Positions 10,801-23,631 of a stretch of DNA of 64,000 nucleotides are shown in pieces (the stretch's first letter is position 1; every line of letters starts with the position of its first letter). The stretch spans positions 7,831,756 to 7,895,755 of the forward strand of contig OW388292.1 of assembly GCA_936450465.1 (NCBI GenBank). Direction: 5' to 3'. The notes beneath the pieces are model-generated. The model saw only the letters and a program-made list of their open reading frames with translations, did no database searches and was not told where the DNA came from. The position numbers and the translations under genes are program-made. Source of the stretch: Gibbula magus (lineage: Eukaryota; Mollusca; Gastropoda; Trochida; Trochidae).

Positions 10801-13800
10801 GATTCTACATGACACTGATTCTACATGACGCTGATTCTACATGACACTGATTCTACATGACGCTGACTCTACATGACACTCACTCTACATGACACTCACT
10901 GTACATGACACTAACTCTACATGACACTGATTCTACATGACGCTGACTCTACATGACACTGATTTTACATGACACTGATTCTACATGTCACCGACTCTAC
11001 ATGTCACCGACTCTACATGACACTGATTCTACATGACACTGATTCTACAGGTCACCGACTCTACATGACACTGATTCTACATGACACTGATTCTACATGA
11101 CACTGACACTGATTCTACATGACGTTGACTCTACATGAGATTGACTCTACATGTCACTGACTCTACATGACACAGACTCTACATGACACTGATTCTACAT
11201 GACACTGACTCTACATGACACTGATTCTACATGACACTGACTCTACATGACACTGACTTTACATGACAATGATTCTACATGACAATGATTCTACATGACA
11301 CTGATTCTACATGACACTGATTCTACATGTCACCGACTCTACATGACACTGATTCTACATGACACTGATTCTACATGACACTGAGTCTACATGACACTGA
11401 TTCTACTTGACACTGACTCTACATGACGCTGACTCTACATGACACTGACTCTACATGACACTGATTCTACATGACACTGATTCTACATGACACTGATTCT
11501 ACATGACACTGATTCTACATGACACTGATTTAACATGACGCTGACTCTACATGACACTCACAATACATGGCACTCCCTCTACATGACACTCACTCTACAT
11601 GACACTGATTCTACATGACGCTGACTCTACATGACATTGACTCTACATGTCACTGATTCTACATGACACTGATTCTACATGACACTGATTCTACATGACG
11701 CTGACTCTACATGACACTGACTCTACATGACACTGATTCTACATGACACTGACTTTACATGACGCTGACTCTACATGACACTGATTCTACATGACACTGA
11801 CTCTACATGACGCTGACTCTACATGACACTGATTCTACATGACACTGATTCTACATGACACTGATTCTACATGACACTGACTCTACATGACACTGATTCT
11901 ACATGACACTGATTCTACATGACACTGACCCTACATGACACTGATTCTACATGACACTGATTCTACATGACACTGACTCTACATGACACTGATTCTACAT
12001 GACACTGATTCTACATGACACTGACTTTACATGACGCTGACTCTACATGACACTGATTCTACATGACACTGATTCTACATGACACTGACTCTACATGACA
12101 CTGATTCTACATGACACTGATTCTACATGACACTGATTCTACATGACACTGACTCTACATGACGCTGACTCTACATGACACTGATTCTACATGACACTGA
12201 CTCTACATGACACTGACTCTACATGACACTGATTCTACATGACACTGATTCTACATGACGCTGATTCTACATGACACTGATTCTACAACACGCTGACTCT
12301 TCATGACACTCAATCTACATGACACTCACTGTACATGACACTAACTCTACATGACACTGATTCTACATGACGCTGACTCTACATGACACTGATTTTACAT
12401 GACACTGATTCTACATGTCACGGACTCTACATGACACTGATTCTACATGAAACTGATTCTACATGTCACCGACTCTACATGACACTGATTATACATGACA
12501 CTGATTCTACATGACACTGATTCTACATGACACTGATTCTACATGACACTGTCTCTACATGACACTGATTCTACATGACACTGTCTCTACATGACACTGA
12601 TTCTACATGACGTTGACTCTACATGACATTGACTCTACATGTCACTGACTCTACATGACACTGATTCTACATGACACTGATTCTACATGACACTGATTCT
12701 ACATGACACTGATTCTACATGACACTGACTCTGCATGACACTGATTCTACATGACACTGATTCTACATGACACTGACTCTACATGACACTGATTCTACAT
12801 GACACTGACTCTACATGACGCTGACTCTACATGACACTGATTCTACATGACACTGACTCTACATGACACTGACTCTACATGACACTGATTCTACATGACA
12901 CTGATTCTACATGACGCTGATTCTACATGACACTGATTCTACATGACGCTGACTCTACATGACACTCACTCTACATGACACTCACTGTACATGACACTAA
13001 CTCTACATGACACTGATTCTACATGACGCTGACTCTACATGACACTGATTTTACATGACACTGATTCTACATGTCACCGACTCTACATGACACTGATTCT
13101 ACATGACACTGATTCTACATGTCACCGACTCTACATGACACTGATTATACATGACACTGATTCTACATGACACTGATTCTACATGACACTGATTCTTCAT
13201 GACACTGTCTCTACATGACACTGATTCTACATGACGTTGACTCTACATGACATTGACTCTACATGTCACTGACTCTACATGACACAGACTCTACATGACA
13301 CTGATTCTACATGACACTGATTCTACATGACACTGACTACATGACACTGATTCTACATGTCACCGACTCTACATGACACTGATTCTACATGACACTGATT
13401 CTACATGTCACCGACTCTACATGACACTGATTATACATGACACTGATTCTACATGACATTGACTCTACATGTCACTGACTCTACATGACGCTGATTCTAC
13501 ATGACACTGATTCTACAACACGCTGACTCTACATGACACTCAATCTACATGACACTCACTGTACATGACACTAACTCTACATGACACTGATTCTACATGA
13601 CGCTGACTCTACATGACACTGATTTTACATGACACTGATTCTACATGTCACGGACTCTACATGACACTGATTCTACATGAAACTGATTCTACATGTCACC
13701 GACTCTACATGACACTGATTATACATGACACTGATTCTACATGACACTGATTCTACATGACACTGATTCTACATGACACTGTCTCTACATGACACTGATT

Positions 13801-16800
13801 CTACATGACACTGTCTCTACATGACACTGATTCTACATGACGTTGACTCTACATGACATTGACTCTACATGTCACTGACTCTACATGACACTGATTCTAC
13901 ATGACACTGATTCTACATGACACTGATTCTACATGACACTGATTCTACATGACACTGACTCTGCATGACACTGATTCTACATGACACTGATTCTACATGA
14001 CACTGACTCTACATGACACTGATTCTACATGACACTGACTCTACATGACGCTGACTCTACATGACACTGATTCTACATGACACTGACTCTACATGACACT
14101 GATTCTACATGACACTGATTCTACATGACACTGATTCTACATGACGCTGATTCTACATGACACTGATTCTACATGACGCTGACTCTACATGACACTCACT
14201 CTACATGACACTCACTGTACATGACACTAACTCTACATGACACTGATTCTACATGACGCTGACTCTACATGACACTGATTTTACATGACACTGATTCTAC
14301 ATGTCACCGACTCTACATGACACTGATTCTACATGACACTGATTCTACATGTCACCGACTCTACATGACACTGATTATACATGACACTGATTCTACATGA
14401 CACTGATTCTACATGACACTGATTCTTCATGACACTGTCTCTACATGACACTGATTCTACATGACGTTGACTCTACATGACATTGACTCTACATGTCACT
14501 GACTCTACATGACACAGACTCTACATGACACTGATTCTACATGACACTGATTCTACATGACACTGACTACATGACACTGATTCTACATGTCACCGACTCT
14601 ACATGACACTGATTCTACATGACACTGATTCTACATGTCACCGACTCTACATGACACTGATTATACATGACACTGATTCTACATGACATTGACTCTACAT
14701 GTCACTGACTCTACATGACACTGACTCTAAATGACACTGACTCTACATGACACTGAGTCTACATGACACTGATTCTACATGACACTGACTCTACATGACA
14801 CTGATTATACATGACACTGATTCTACATGACATTGACTCTACATGTCACTGACTCTACATGACACTGACTCTAAATGACACTGACTCTACATGACACTGA
14901 TTCTACATGACACTGACTCTACATGACACTGTCTACATGACACTGATTCTACATGACACTGATTCTACATGACACTGACTCTACATGACACTGATTCTAC
15001 TTGACACTGACTCTACATGACACTGTCTCTACATGACATTGACTCTACATGTCACTGACTCTACATGACACAGACTCTACATGACACTGGTTCTACATGA
15101 CACTGTCTCTACATGTCACTGACTCTACATGATACTGACTCTAAATGACACTGACTCTACATGACACTGATTCTACATGACACTGACTCTACATGACACT
15201 GTCTACATGACACTGATTCTACATGACACTGATTCTACATGACACTGTCTCTACATGACACTGATTCTACTTGACACTGACTCTACATGACACTGGTTCT
15301 ACATGACACTGATTCTACATGACACTGACTCTACATGACACTGATTGATTCTACTTGACACTGACTCTACATGACACTGGTTCTACATGACATTGACTCT
15401 ACATGACACTGATTCTACATGACACTGATTCTACATGACACTGACTCTACATGACACTGATTCTACATGACATTGACTCTACATGACACTGTCTACATGA
15501 CGCTGACTCTACATGACACTGTCTACATGACGCTGACTCTACATGACACTGATTCTACATGACACTGATTCTACATGACACTGATTCTACATGACACTGA
15601 CTCTACATGACACTGATTCTACATGACACTGATTCTACATGACACTGACTCTACATGACACTGATTCTACATGACACTGATTCTACATGACACTGACTCT
15701 ACATGACACTGATTCTACATGACACTGATTCTACATGACACTGACTTTACATGACGCTGACTCTACATGACACTGATTCTACATGACACTGATTCTACAT
15801 GACACTGATTCTACATGACACTGATTCTACATGACACTGACTCTACATGACGCTGACTCTACATGACACTGATTCTACATGACACTGACTCTACATGACA
15901 CTGACTCTACATGACACTGATTCTACATGACACTGATTCTACATGACGCTGATTCTACATGACACTGATTCTACAACACGCTGACTCTACATGACACTCA
16001 ATCTACATGACACTCACTGTACATGACACTAACTCTACATGACACTGATTCTACATGACGCTGACTCTACATGACACTGATTTTACATGACACTGATTCT
16101 ACATGTCACGGATTCTACATGACACTGATTCTACATGACACTGATTCTACATGTCACCGACTCTACATGACACTGATTCTACATGACACTGATTCTACAT
16201 GACACTGATTCTACATGACACTGATTCTACATGACACTGTCTCTACATGACACTGATTCTACATGACGTTGACTCTACATGACATTGACTCTACATGTCA
16301 CTGACTCTACATGACACTGATTCTACATGACACTGATTCTACATGACACTGATTCTACATGACACTGATACTACATGACACTGACTCTACATGACACTGA
16401 TTCTACATGACACTGATTCTACATGACACTGACTCTACATGACACTGATTCTACATGACACTGACTCTACATGACGCTGACTCTACATGACACTGATTCT
16501 ACATGACACTGACTCTACATGACACTGACTCTACATGACACTGATTCTACATGACACTGATTCTACATGACGCTGATTCTACATGACACTGATTCTACAT
16601 GACGCTGACTCTACATGACACTCACTCTACATGACACTCACTGTACATGACACTAACTCTACATGACACTGATTCTACATCACGCTGACTCTACATGACA
16701 CTGATTTTACATGACACTGATTCTACATGTCACCGACTCTACATGACACTGATTCTACATGACACTGATTCTACATGTCACCGACTCTACATGACACTGA

Positions 16801-19800
16801 TTATACATGACACTGATTCTACATGACACTGATTCTACATGACACTGATTCTTCATGACACTGTCTCTACATGACACTGATTCTACATGACGTTGACTCT
16901 ACATGACATTGACTCTACATGTCACTGACTCTACATGACACAGACTCTACATGACACTGATTCTACATGACACTGATTCTACATGACACTGACTACATGA
17001 CACTGATTCTACATGTCACCGACTCTACATGACACTGATTCTACATGACACTGATTCTACATGTCACCGACTCTACATGACACTGATTATACATGACACT
17101 GATTCTACATGACATTGACTCTACATGTCACTGACTCTAAATGACACTGACTCTACATGACACTGATTCTACATGACACTGACTCTACATGACACTGTCT
17201 ACATGACACTGATTCTACATGACACTGATTCTACATGACACTGACTCTACATGACACTGATTCTACATGACACTGACTCTACATGACACTGTCTACATGA
17301 CACTGATTCTACATGACACTGATTCTACATGACACTGATTCTACATGACACTGACTCTACATGACACTGATTCTACATGACATTGACTCTACATGACACT
17401 GATTCTACTTGACACTGACTCTACATGACACTGTCTCTACATGACATTGACTCTACATGTCACTGACTCTACATGACACAGACTCTACATGACACTGGTT
17501 CTACATGACACTGTCTCTACATGTCACTGACTCTACATGACACTGACTCTAAATGACACTGACTCTACATGACACTGATTCTACATGACACTGACTCTAC
17601 ATGACACTGTCTACATGACACTGATTCTACATGACACTGATTCTACATGACACTGTCTCTACATGACACTGATTCTACTTGACACTGACTCTACATAACA
17701 CTGGTTCTACATGACACTGATTCTACATGACACTGACTCTACATGACACTGATTCTACTTGACACTGACTCTACATGACACTGGTTCTACATGACATTGA
17801 CTCTACATGACACTGATTCTACATGACACTGATTCTACATGACGCTGACTCTACATGACACTGATTCTACATGACACTGATTCTACATGACACTGACTTC
17901 GCGTCTAGGAGTTCGAGTCCCATTAGTCGAAGAGCAAGTGCTTCAATACTCACCAATGAAAAGAAGAATTGCTCTCCTGGGGGACAAGGGTTGTGTTCAT
18001 CTTCAAACCATTCGTTCAAACTGTTGCCTCCTATTGTGGCGTCAGATATCTCTGGCGTAGTGAAAACATGCATTCTTTCTGTCGTGATTATATGTAATGG
18101 TGGAGAGAAATAATACTCTTCAAACAAGGTTTCTGGAAATGTTGTAAAAGGTGGCGTCACGGTTGTTGGAAATGTTGTAATGGGCAGAGTCGTCGTTATT
18201 GATATTACTGTTTTATGTGATGATGTCGTTCGAGTGGATGTCAAGTAAGTAGGACCAGGCGTAGTGCTGGAGGTAGATGAAGTGGATGTCAAGTAAGTAG
18301 GACCAGGCGTAGTGCTGGAGGTAGATGATGTGGATGTCAAGTAAGTAGGACCAGGCGTAGTGCTGGAGGTAGATGATGTGGATGTCAAGTAAGTAGGACC
18401 AGGCGTAGTGCTGGAGGTAGATGCTGTGGATGTCAAGTAAGTAGGACCAGGCGTAGTGCTGGAGGTAGATGATGTGGATGTCAAGTAAGTAGGACCAGGC
18501 GTAGTGCTGGAGGTAGATGCTGTTTGTACAGTGGTAGGAATTAGACTTGCTGGAGGTTGTCGTGGTTGAAACTGTGTCGGTAAGAATGTAGTAGATGAAG
18601 TCGAGGAAAATGATGCAGTTGTTGACCTTGATTCGGTCGCTGTGTGACGGTAAAACGGGTCAGTTGTGGGACTTGAGTTTGAAGATCCATATGGTCCGTC
18701 TGTATTTCCTGTTTGTTGTCTCTTAGAAACTGTAATGGTAGGAGGAGTTAAATGTGTCAAGAAAGGTGTTGATGTCCCAAATGGTAAAGGTGAATTATTA
18801 TTTGTCCTCCTCGCATTATTTGTTGTTGATATTAATGAATTCGCAGTTGTATACATTGTGGAATGAAGCTTTGGAGTTACAGATGTCCTCAGTGCTGACA
18901 GTGTACGAGCAGACAGAAAATGTGATAAAGTCGTCAGACCTCGCGTTGAAGTGAACCCTGAAGACTGAGGCCACTGATTGTCTCCAGTTGGGGTGTTCCC
19001 ATTAGATGCTAAAGGTGAACCTTTTATTCTCACAGGTTCTGTCGGTGCGCTGCCCGGTCTTGTTTCTGTTACTAGGGCACCAAATGTTGTTAGATCGCCA
19101 TTCGTCACAGTTTGGCAATGTCCCTGAAATTGATGAAGGGAGATAACTTTAGTCACCATTTCACTGTTGGCCTACTTTCGGTAAAAACAAACACGTTATT
19201 GTTTTAGATACACTGTATCACGCCGCACCTAATGAAATAAAGTGATCTCACGAAAAGGAAAATAAGTGTGAACAATGGCAATGTAATATTCCACAATCAA
19301 TGAAAAAGGTTCTAAAACGAATGTACATGGTTCAGTTTAACAAAAGACTCCATTTCCCTTCGAGCGGCCATTTTAAAATGACTACTCGATGTAGTAATCT
19401 GACAAATGTAGCCATGCATTAGGAATATCAAGCGTTAAAGGTGAGGTGACGTGAGTTGGGGTTTAACACCGCTTTCGAGAGTATTTCACTTATATCACGG
19501 TTGCTAGTATTATTGCAGAGAGAAACCATTGTGGTGAAACCTTCCAGCATCGATTCGAACTAGCGAACCATTGGTGGTACTGAACTTAAATTCAATATAG
19601 TATTTTCCCCAACCTAACAACATATAGAACAGTGCTCTACTGCAGACGAAGTTACCAAGCCCCTGGCGGGATTCGAACCCCGGACCTCTTCATCCGAAAC
19701 CTAACGCGCTAACCACTGCGCTATCCCGCCCCCTTACACGTTACACCTCGAACAGTTAGGTTCACCTGCCATTTACCTTACTCAGGTGGAGTTTACGTTG

Positions 19801-20241
19801 GCAAGGGCAATATTGTTATGTGATAACATGAAGAGGTAAAGTTCTTTGCCCAATGGCGTCTGGTACTGAAACGCATTAAAGAAAACTGTTGATCAACAAT
19901 GGACATTTTGAGCAAATCTATTTATGTGTACATCATTTACGAATTACATAATATGTATATTCTAAAATCTAGTAATAAACTGTAGGAGAGTTTTAATACA
20001 ATATATTTCTGAAAATATCTTACAAACGACATCGTTATTGACACATGTAGCAATCTATACTCGCAAAATAGAACACAGTGTAAGGTGCGTCTATATATAT
20101 TCAATATATATATATACGTACATCTGCAGCTACAACTTCATTCTCCCCGCACACAGTTGGTGTCGATGTGGTAACACACCCCGTCTCTAGCAGAAAACCA
20201 AGCATGGTGTAAAGGAGTAGAAAGTTCATGTTGATCTTCAT
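6320..20241 (-). CDS. Methuselah-like / adhesion-type GPCR with mucin stalk, three exons, complete
   Basis: Joined exons are 20241-20122, 19123-17954 and 7810-6320, all in phase 0, giving 926 residues. Residues 1-20 are a signal peptide. Residues 41-430 are Thr/Ser/Pro-rich, typical of an O-glycosylated stalk. Residues 431-620 are a second Pro/Ser-rich part followed by a short region with VCV before helix 1, as in Methuselah-like receptors. Seven hydrophobic segments lie at about 642-667, 675-695, 705-732, 750-774, 801-827, 845-867 and 871-892. A Cys at the top of helix 3 (VVCKI) and one in loop 2 (SSLCFSS) can form the conserved disulfide. No GPS autoproteolysis motif or GAIN-like Cys/Trp pattern is visible. 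The ligand is unknown. The product would sit in the plasma membrane. Intron 2 is 10.1 kb of minisatellite. Confidence 0.85.
7926..17897. repeat. 10-kb minisatellite, 16-bp unit, filling GPCR intron 2
   Basis: About 620 tandem copies of a 16-bp unit (consensus TCTACATGACACTGAT, with GACTC/GATTC, GACGCT, TGTCACCGAC and CACTCAC variants). The array starts about 56 bp after the exon 2 donor and stops about 115 bp before the exon 3 acceptor. Variant units recur in the same order in larger blocks: a block around 8.4-10.0 kb recurs about 1.55-1.6 kb later. A block marked by the rare junction 'ctacaacacgctgac' occurs at 12287, 13517 and 15975, so it is spaced 1230 and 2458 bp. Since 16 is not a multiple of three, every frame is stopped. 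Confidence 0.95.
17954..19123 (-). CDS. GPCR exon 2 (mucin-like stalk)
   Basis: 1170 nt, exactly 390 codons, phase 0 at both ends. The acceptor is ATCAATTTCAG|GGACAT and the donor is TCATTG|GTGAGT. The composition is dominated by Thr, Ser and Pro. Near the middle, six tandem 48-bp units encode repeats of the type STTPGPTYLTST. The end carries an acidic segment and CPPGEQFFFSL. Because it is frame-neutral, skipping it would keep the receptor in frame. Confidence 0.82.
18234..18521 (-). repeat. In-frame 48-bp coding minisatellite in the mucin exon
   Basis: Six copies start at 18234, 18282, 18330, 18378, 18426 and 18474. They are nearly identical; the main visible difference is one codon (gaa, gat or gct on the plus strand). 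Each adds 16 residues, with several Thr/Ser O-glycosylation candidates and one PGP. Confidence 0.9.
19448..19731 (-). mobile_element. tRNA-derived SINE in GPCR intron 1
   Basis: The minus strand starts with a tRNA-like head GGCGGGATAGCGCAGTGG then TTAGCGCG (box A), with box B GGGTTCGAATCCCGCC. It continues into a body and ends, at low plus-strand coordinates, in the conserved GCGGTGTTAAACCCCAACTC type of tail. A second copy of the same family lies at 61369-61540. Similar SINE ends are common in mollusc genomes. Confidence 0.75.
20122..20241 (-). CDS. GPCR exon 1 (signal peptide)
   Basis: 40 codons ending exactly at a codon boundary before the donor GAT|GTACGT. It encodes a signal peptide beginning MKINMNFLLLYTMLGFLL and then VCGENEVVAAD. 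A second in-frame Met at 20229 is possible, but the first gives the fuller signal peptide. The motif CGE...D is completed by GHCQ in exon 2. Confidence 0.75.
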
Positions 20242-20980
20242 ACTCCAGTGAGAACCAATAGTTTGTGAAACTTTCAGCAACGTCCTATTTACCCTGCTGC
20301 CAACTATCGTTTCACGAAATTATGGTAACGGCAATCCATTTAGTTTGCCGGTCAGGCATCATGGTATGTTCGTAACTTAATTATGCATTCCTAATCAGCC
20401 ATCGATAAAACCGCAAATGTGTTACACTGATATCGGTTCCTGTTGTAACACACAATGTACTCTAGAATCAAACAATAGTTCCAGAGTTGTACAGTGACAT
20501 ACAGAGCGCTCCCTGCAATCTACAAATGAGTATTGTAAGTAAGGTAAGTTAGGCCTCGATCGTCATTAAACTTGCATGGATCTCTCGGTATTGTAAGCCG
20601 GTTAACTACATGGATGTTCCCTACCTATAATGATTGCTCCAAACATCCAATTACTCCTGGATCAGCTAGGTGCAGGAGACGGATGCTGACATCAACTGTT
20701 AGAGCAACTGGCCCCAGACTAATGTAGTTGATGAATACCCAATAATGTAGTACTGTAGAGCTGTCTGAACATTAATTGAAGAGGCATCAATAGGTAATGA
20801 GGGTGATTATGAATCGACTCGGTCGTTACAATACATCCTGAATTGGTTAAGTTCGGCTGAAACCACACTTTAATACCGATTTAGATTCGGATACATTATT
20901 TCATCGTTGATAAGTACTGAGTGTTACAACTTGTGTAACAAGCGGTGTTGAACCAGTAATCATCCCATAGGCTCCGTCCG
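20242..20980. other. Upstream flank of the GPCR gene
   Basis: Non-coding by inspection. It should contain the receptor's 5' UTR and promoter, but no clear core promoter element stands out. It ends at a short GTCCGTCC-type stretch near 20970. Confidence 0.35.
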
Positions 20981-20999
20981 TCCCTTCGTCCGTCTCGAA

Positions 21000-21065
21000 A
21001 TCGATTCCGGACCATATCTCAAAAACCGTAAGGCATAGCACAATATGAAATTTGGTGTGTGTAAT
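21000..21065. repeat. Isolated copy of the 158-bp repeat family
   Basis: Shares 'atctcaaaaaccgtaaggcata' style words (split here by variants) and 'aaatttggtgtgtgtaa' with the tandem array at 21490-21870, and probably has a common origin with it. Confidence 0.5.
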
Positions 21066-21117
21066 AGCCAAAAAGGAAGGATTTAATACATACACAGTAT
21101 AAACATAAAACATTTTC

Positions 21118-21205
21118 ATACACACATGCACGCACACACGCACACACGCACACGCGCGCACACACACGCACACACGCACATACATACATATACATACATA
21201 CACGT
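21118..21205. repeat. (CA)n-type microsatellite
   Basis: Dinucleotide CA run interrupted by CG and TACA units. It generates artificial His/Thr or Cys/Val open frames. Confidence 0.9.
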
Positions 21206-21489
21206 TCACGGGGACGCAGGAGTGGAATCTTGTACATCAACTGTAACGTCACACTCCCTCACTCATATAACTGCATGGTGTATTTTGTTTTTTTTAAAAT
21301 GTGGGTTTTTTTGGTTTATTTTTGTCTGGGCATAGTGTGTTCCTGTTCCTGCAAATATACTAACACAACAAAATGTGACAAAGCGAAGATTAAATAATTG
21401 ATATAAATTTTGTGTATGACATCTCATTGATCAAATAATTCAGCAAGGTTTCAAATCATGATCTTAACAGTAAGAATATATACCCTTTA

Positions 21490-21870
21490 AAGTGAAGTGT
21501 ATGCTTTTAGGTATTTCAACTTCTTTGGAATTTCAGTTTTAGCCGTTTCCATGGAAACACAACATGGGCTTTCGTTTCCGACGCACATCTCATAAACCGT
21601 AAGGCATAGTTCATCGAAACTTGGTGTGTCTATATAACAATCATCAAGTGTAGATGTGCCTTTTAGTGTTTTCAACTTCTTCGAAATTTTATTTTTAGCC
21701 ATTTAGCCGTTTCCATTGAAACACAACTTGAACTTTCGTTTCCGGAGCAGATCTCAAAAACTGTAAGTTATAGCTCAACGAAACTGGGGTGTATGTAACA
21801 GTCATCATGTGTAGATATACCTTTGGGTATTTTCAACTTCTTCACATTTTCTTCCTCCGTTTCCATGTAA
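21490..21870. repeat. About 158-bp tandem repeat, 2.3 copies
   Basis: 'tttcaacttctt' recurs at about 21515, 21671 and 21831, each followed by 'gccgtttccat..aaacacaa', 'tttcgtttccg', 'atctca.aaactgtaag' and 'gaaact.ggtgt'. Copies are diverged by roughly 15 to 20 percent by eye. Confidence 0.7.
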
Positions 21871-22480
21871 ACGCAAATTGTCCATTCTTTAGTAATAAAT
21901 AAAAGGTTTTTAAGATTTAAAAAAAATAATGGTTGATTTTGTGTGAAAATGTCCATTACAAGAGAGACGAGATAACAATACGCCACTAAAAATACATTAT
22001 CAAGCTCAAATCCGATTACATCGTCCTCATGTTATGTTCATGTGTGTTATAACCAATCCACATTAGTGATAAGGTACGAAGTACAAATCAACAATCCATT
22101 TTATATCAAACTGTTTTTATTAATGGTATTAAAAGAGATGAGTGTGAAGGAAAACTGCAATTTCGCAGTAAATGAGATGAAGTTATACCACCGCTACCGT
22201 GTATGATTAATAGATACTAGAATTACACGACTGTAAGTATGTGTTTACCTGCTGTGTGTCCCGGCATCAGTCGACGGAGTTATACACATCTTTTTTAGGT
22301 GTTCCAACGTTTGACATGACACTGATTTGAACTTTTGTGTATTTGTCTAGGGTTAAAATAATCCTGTTACAATTTAACCCAAAATAATTAATTGTCAAAT
22401 GGGTAAATATGGAATATGTAAACGATACACTTTGTAATATCTCGAGAGGTACAATACAAAACACCTGATGTATGTATGAT

Positions 22481-23631
22481 TCAAACGAAATGTTTAACGT
22501 TAATTGACAGTTCACTGTCCAGTGGTACTAGATTGAACACCACGACCTCTGACGCTCGTAGTCCGCCGTGAGTGATGTACAGCTTCCGGTTATGCGTACA
22601 CCGAACGGACACTCCACAAGGACTTCTCAGACCGGAAGCAGCAGTGACGAGAGTCTGTAGAAATTCCCCCTTCTTAGAGAACAATAGAACACGGTCGTTG
22701 TAGTGGTCGGCTACGATGACGTTGTCATGTTGATCGACGCACACGCCATATGGAACTTTGAATTGTCCGTTCCCCCTTCCATAAGAGCCAAATTTAAACA
22801 GGAAATTGCCGGTATTGTCAAAAACCTTCACACAGTGGTTTCCCGAATCGGCCACAATGATGCGGCCCGAGTTGGAGCAGCAGACATATCTCGGCTTGTT
22901 GAAAGTTTGCCCCGAGTCTGATAGCTTGAACAGCAGCTGTCCCGAATGTTTAAATGCTAACACGTCATTCAATTGTTCGTCAGCCACAAATATACGTCCC
23001 GACTTGTCCACCCCGAGACCCGCTGGACACTTTAGCAGGCCATGCCCTAACTCCATCACCGACTTACCAGCGTTTGTCCACAACGACACGCAACGTTGTC
23101 GACGGAAGGTGACAGCGACATGTCCATCCGGAGTCATTATTGCCGCCCACGGTTCTGAAGATGCTTTTGTCATGAAAGTCCTGAGAGGTTTGCCGCTACG
23201 TTCGAACCAGACAATCTTACTGTCGAGAATGTCTGTCACTAACACGGCGCCTTTGTACACGTGGGAAACGGACTTGGCGTCCACCAGACCTTCGGTTGTA
23301 CCCGCCATTGTTCCAAATTTATTGAAAAGCAAAACACTGAAAGCATCAGGAAAGTCAGAACTTGACTGAGAAAAATACGTTTCTTCAGAACTGAAAGAGT
23401 CTACGGACATGATACGATTTCTGATAAACGTTTCTGGCAATGTTTCTTCTTGGTGCAGCAAGACCTCGGCGTCAAGTGAGACACACTCGGGGTGAGCTGG
23501 AGATACGGGGGTCGTGGCATCCGACTGAGTCTCGTCCGGTAGAGGAGCGAGGAAGGGCGACATGTTGATGCTTCTGGATGTCGGGATGGGAATCTGGTAA
23601 CACGGCGCTTCTCCTGGAAGCAGCAGATCAT
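22481..23631 (-). CDS. NHL protein exon 2 (NHL propeller)
   Basis: The acceptor is CTGTGTTTCAG|AT; the open frame then runs to a TAA stop at 22481-22483. It holds the Ser/Glu/Pro-rich linker and the entire propeller. The Met found upstream in this frame at 23671 lies in the intron and is not a start. Confidence 0.87.

Noticed and set aside
7926..17897. Regular array reminiscent of CRISPR or a coding repeat
   Set aside because: The 16-bp units are head-to-tail without spacers, in a eukaryotic intron, and every frame has stops.
17871..18113. Plus-strand frames opposite the mucin and GPCR exons (also 6543-7484 and 18666-18954)
   Set aside because: Antisense shadows of the receptor coding sequence with no motifs.
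19663..19731. tRNA gene at 19.7 kb (and 61.5 kb and 1.8 kb)
   Set aside because: Pol III boxes are present, but acceptor and anticodon stems do not pair properly and two of them continue into a shared SINE body. They are tRNA-derived repeats.
22806..23369. 187-residue plus-strand open frame opposite the NHL exon
   Set aside because: Shadow of the real minus-strand NHL coding exon; the minus strand has the domain, splice sites and stop.
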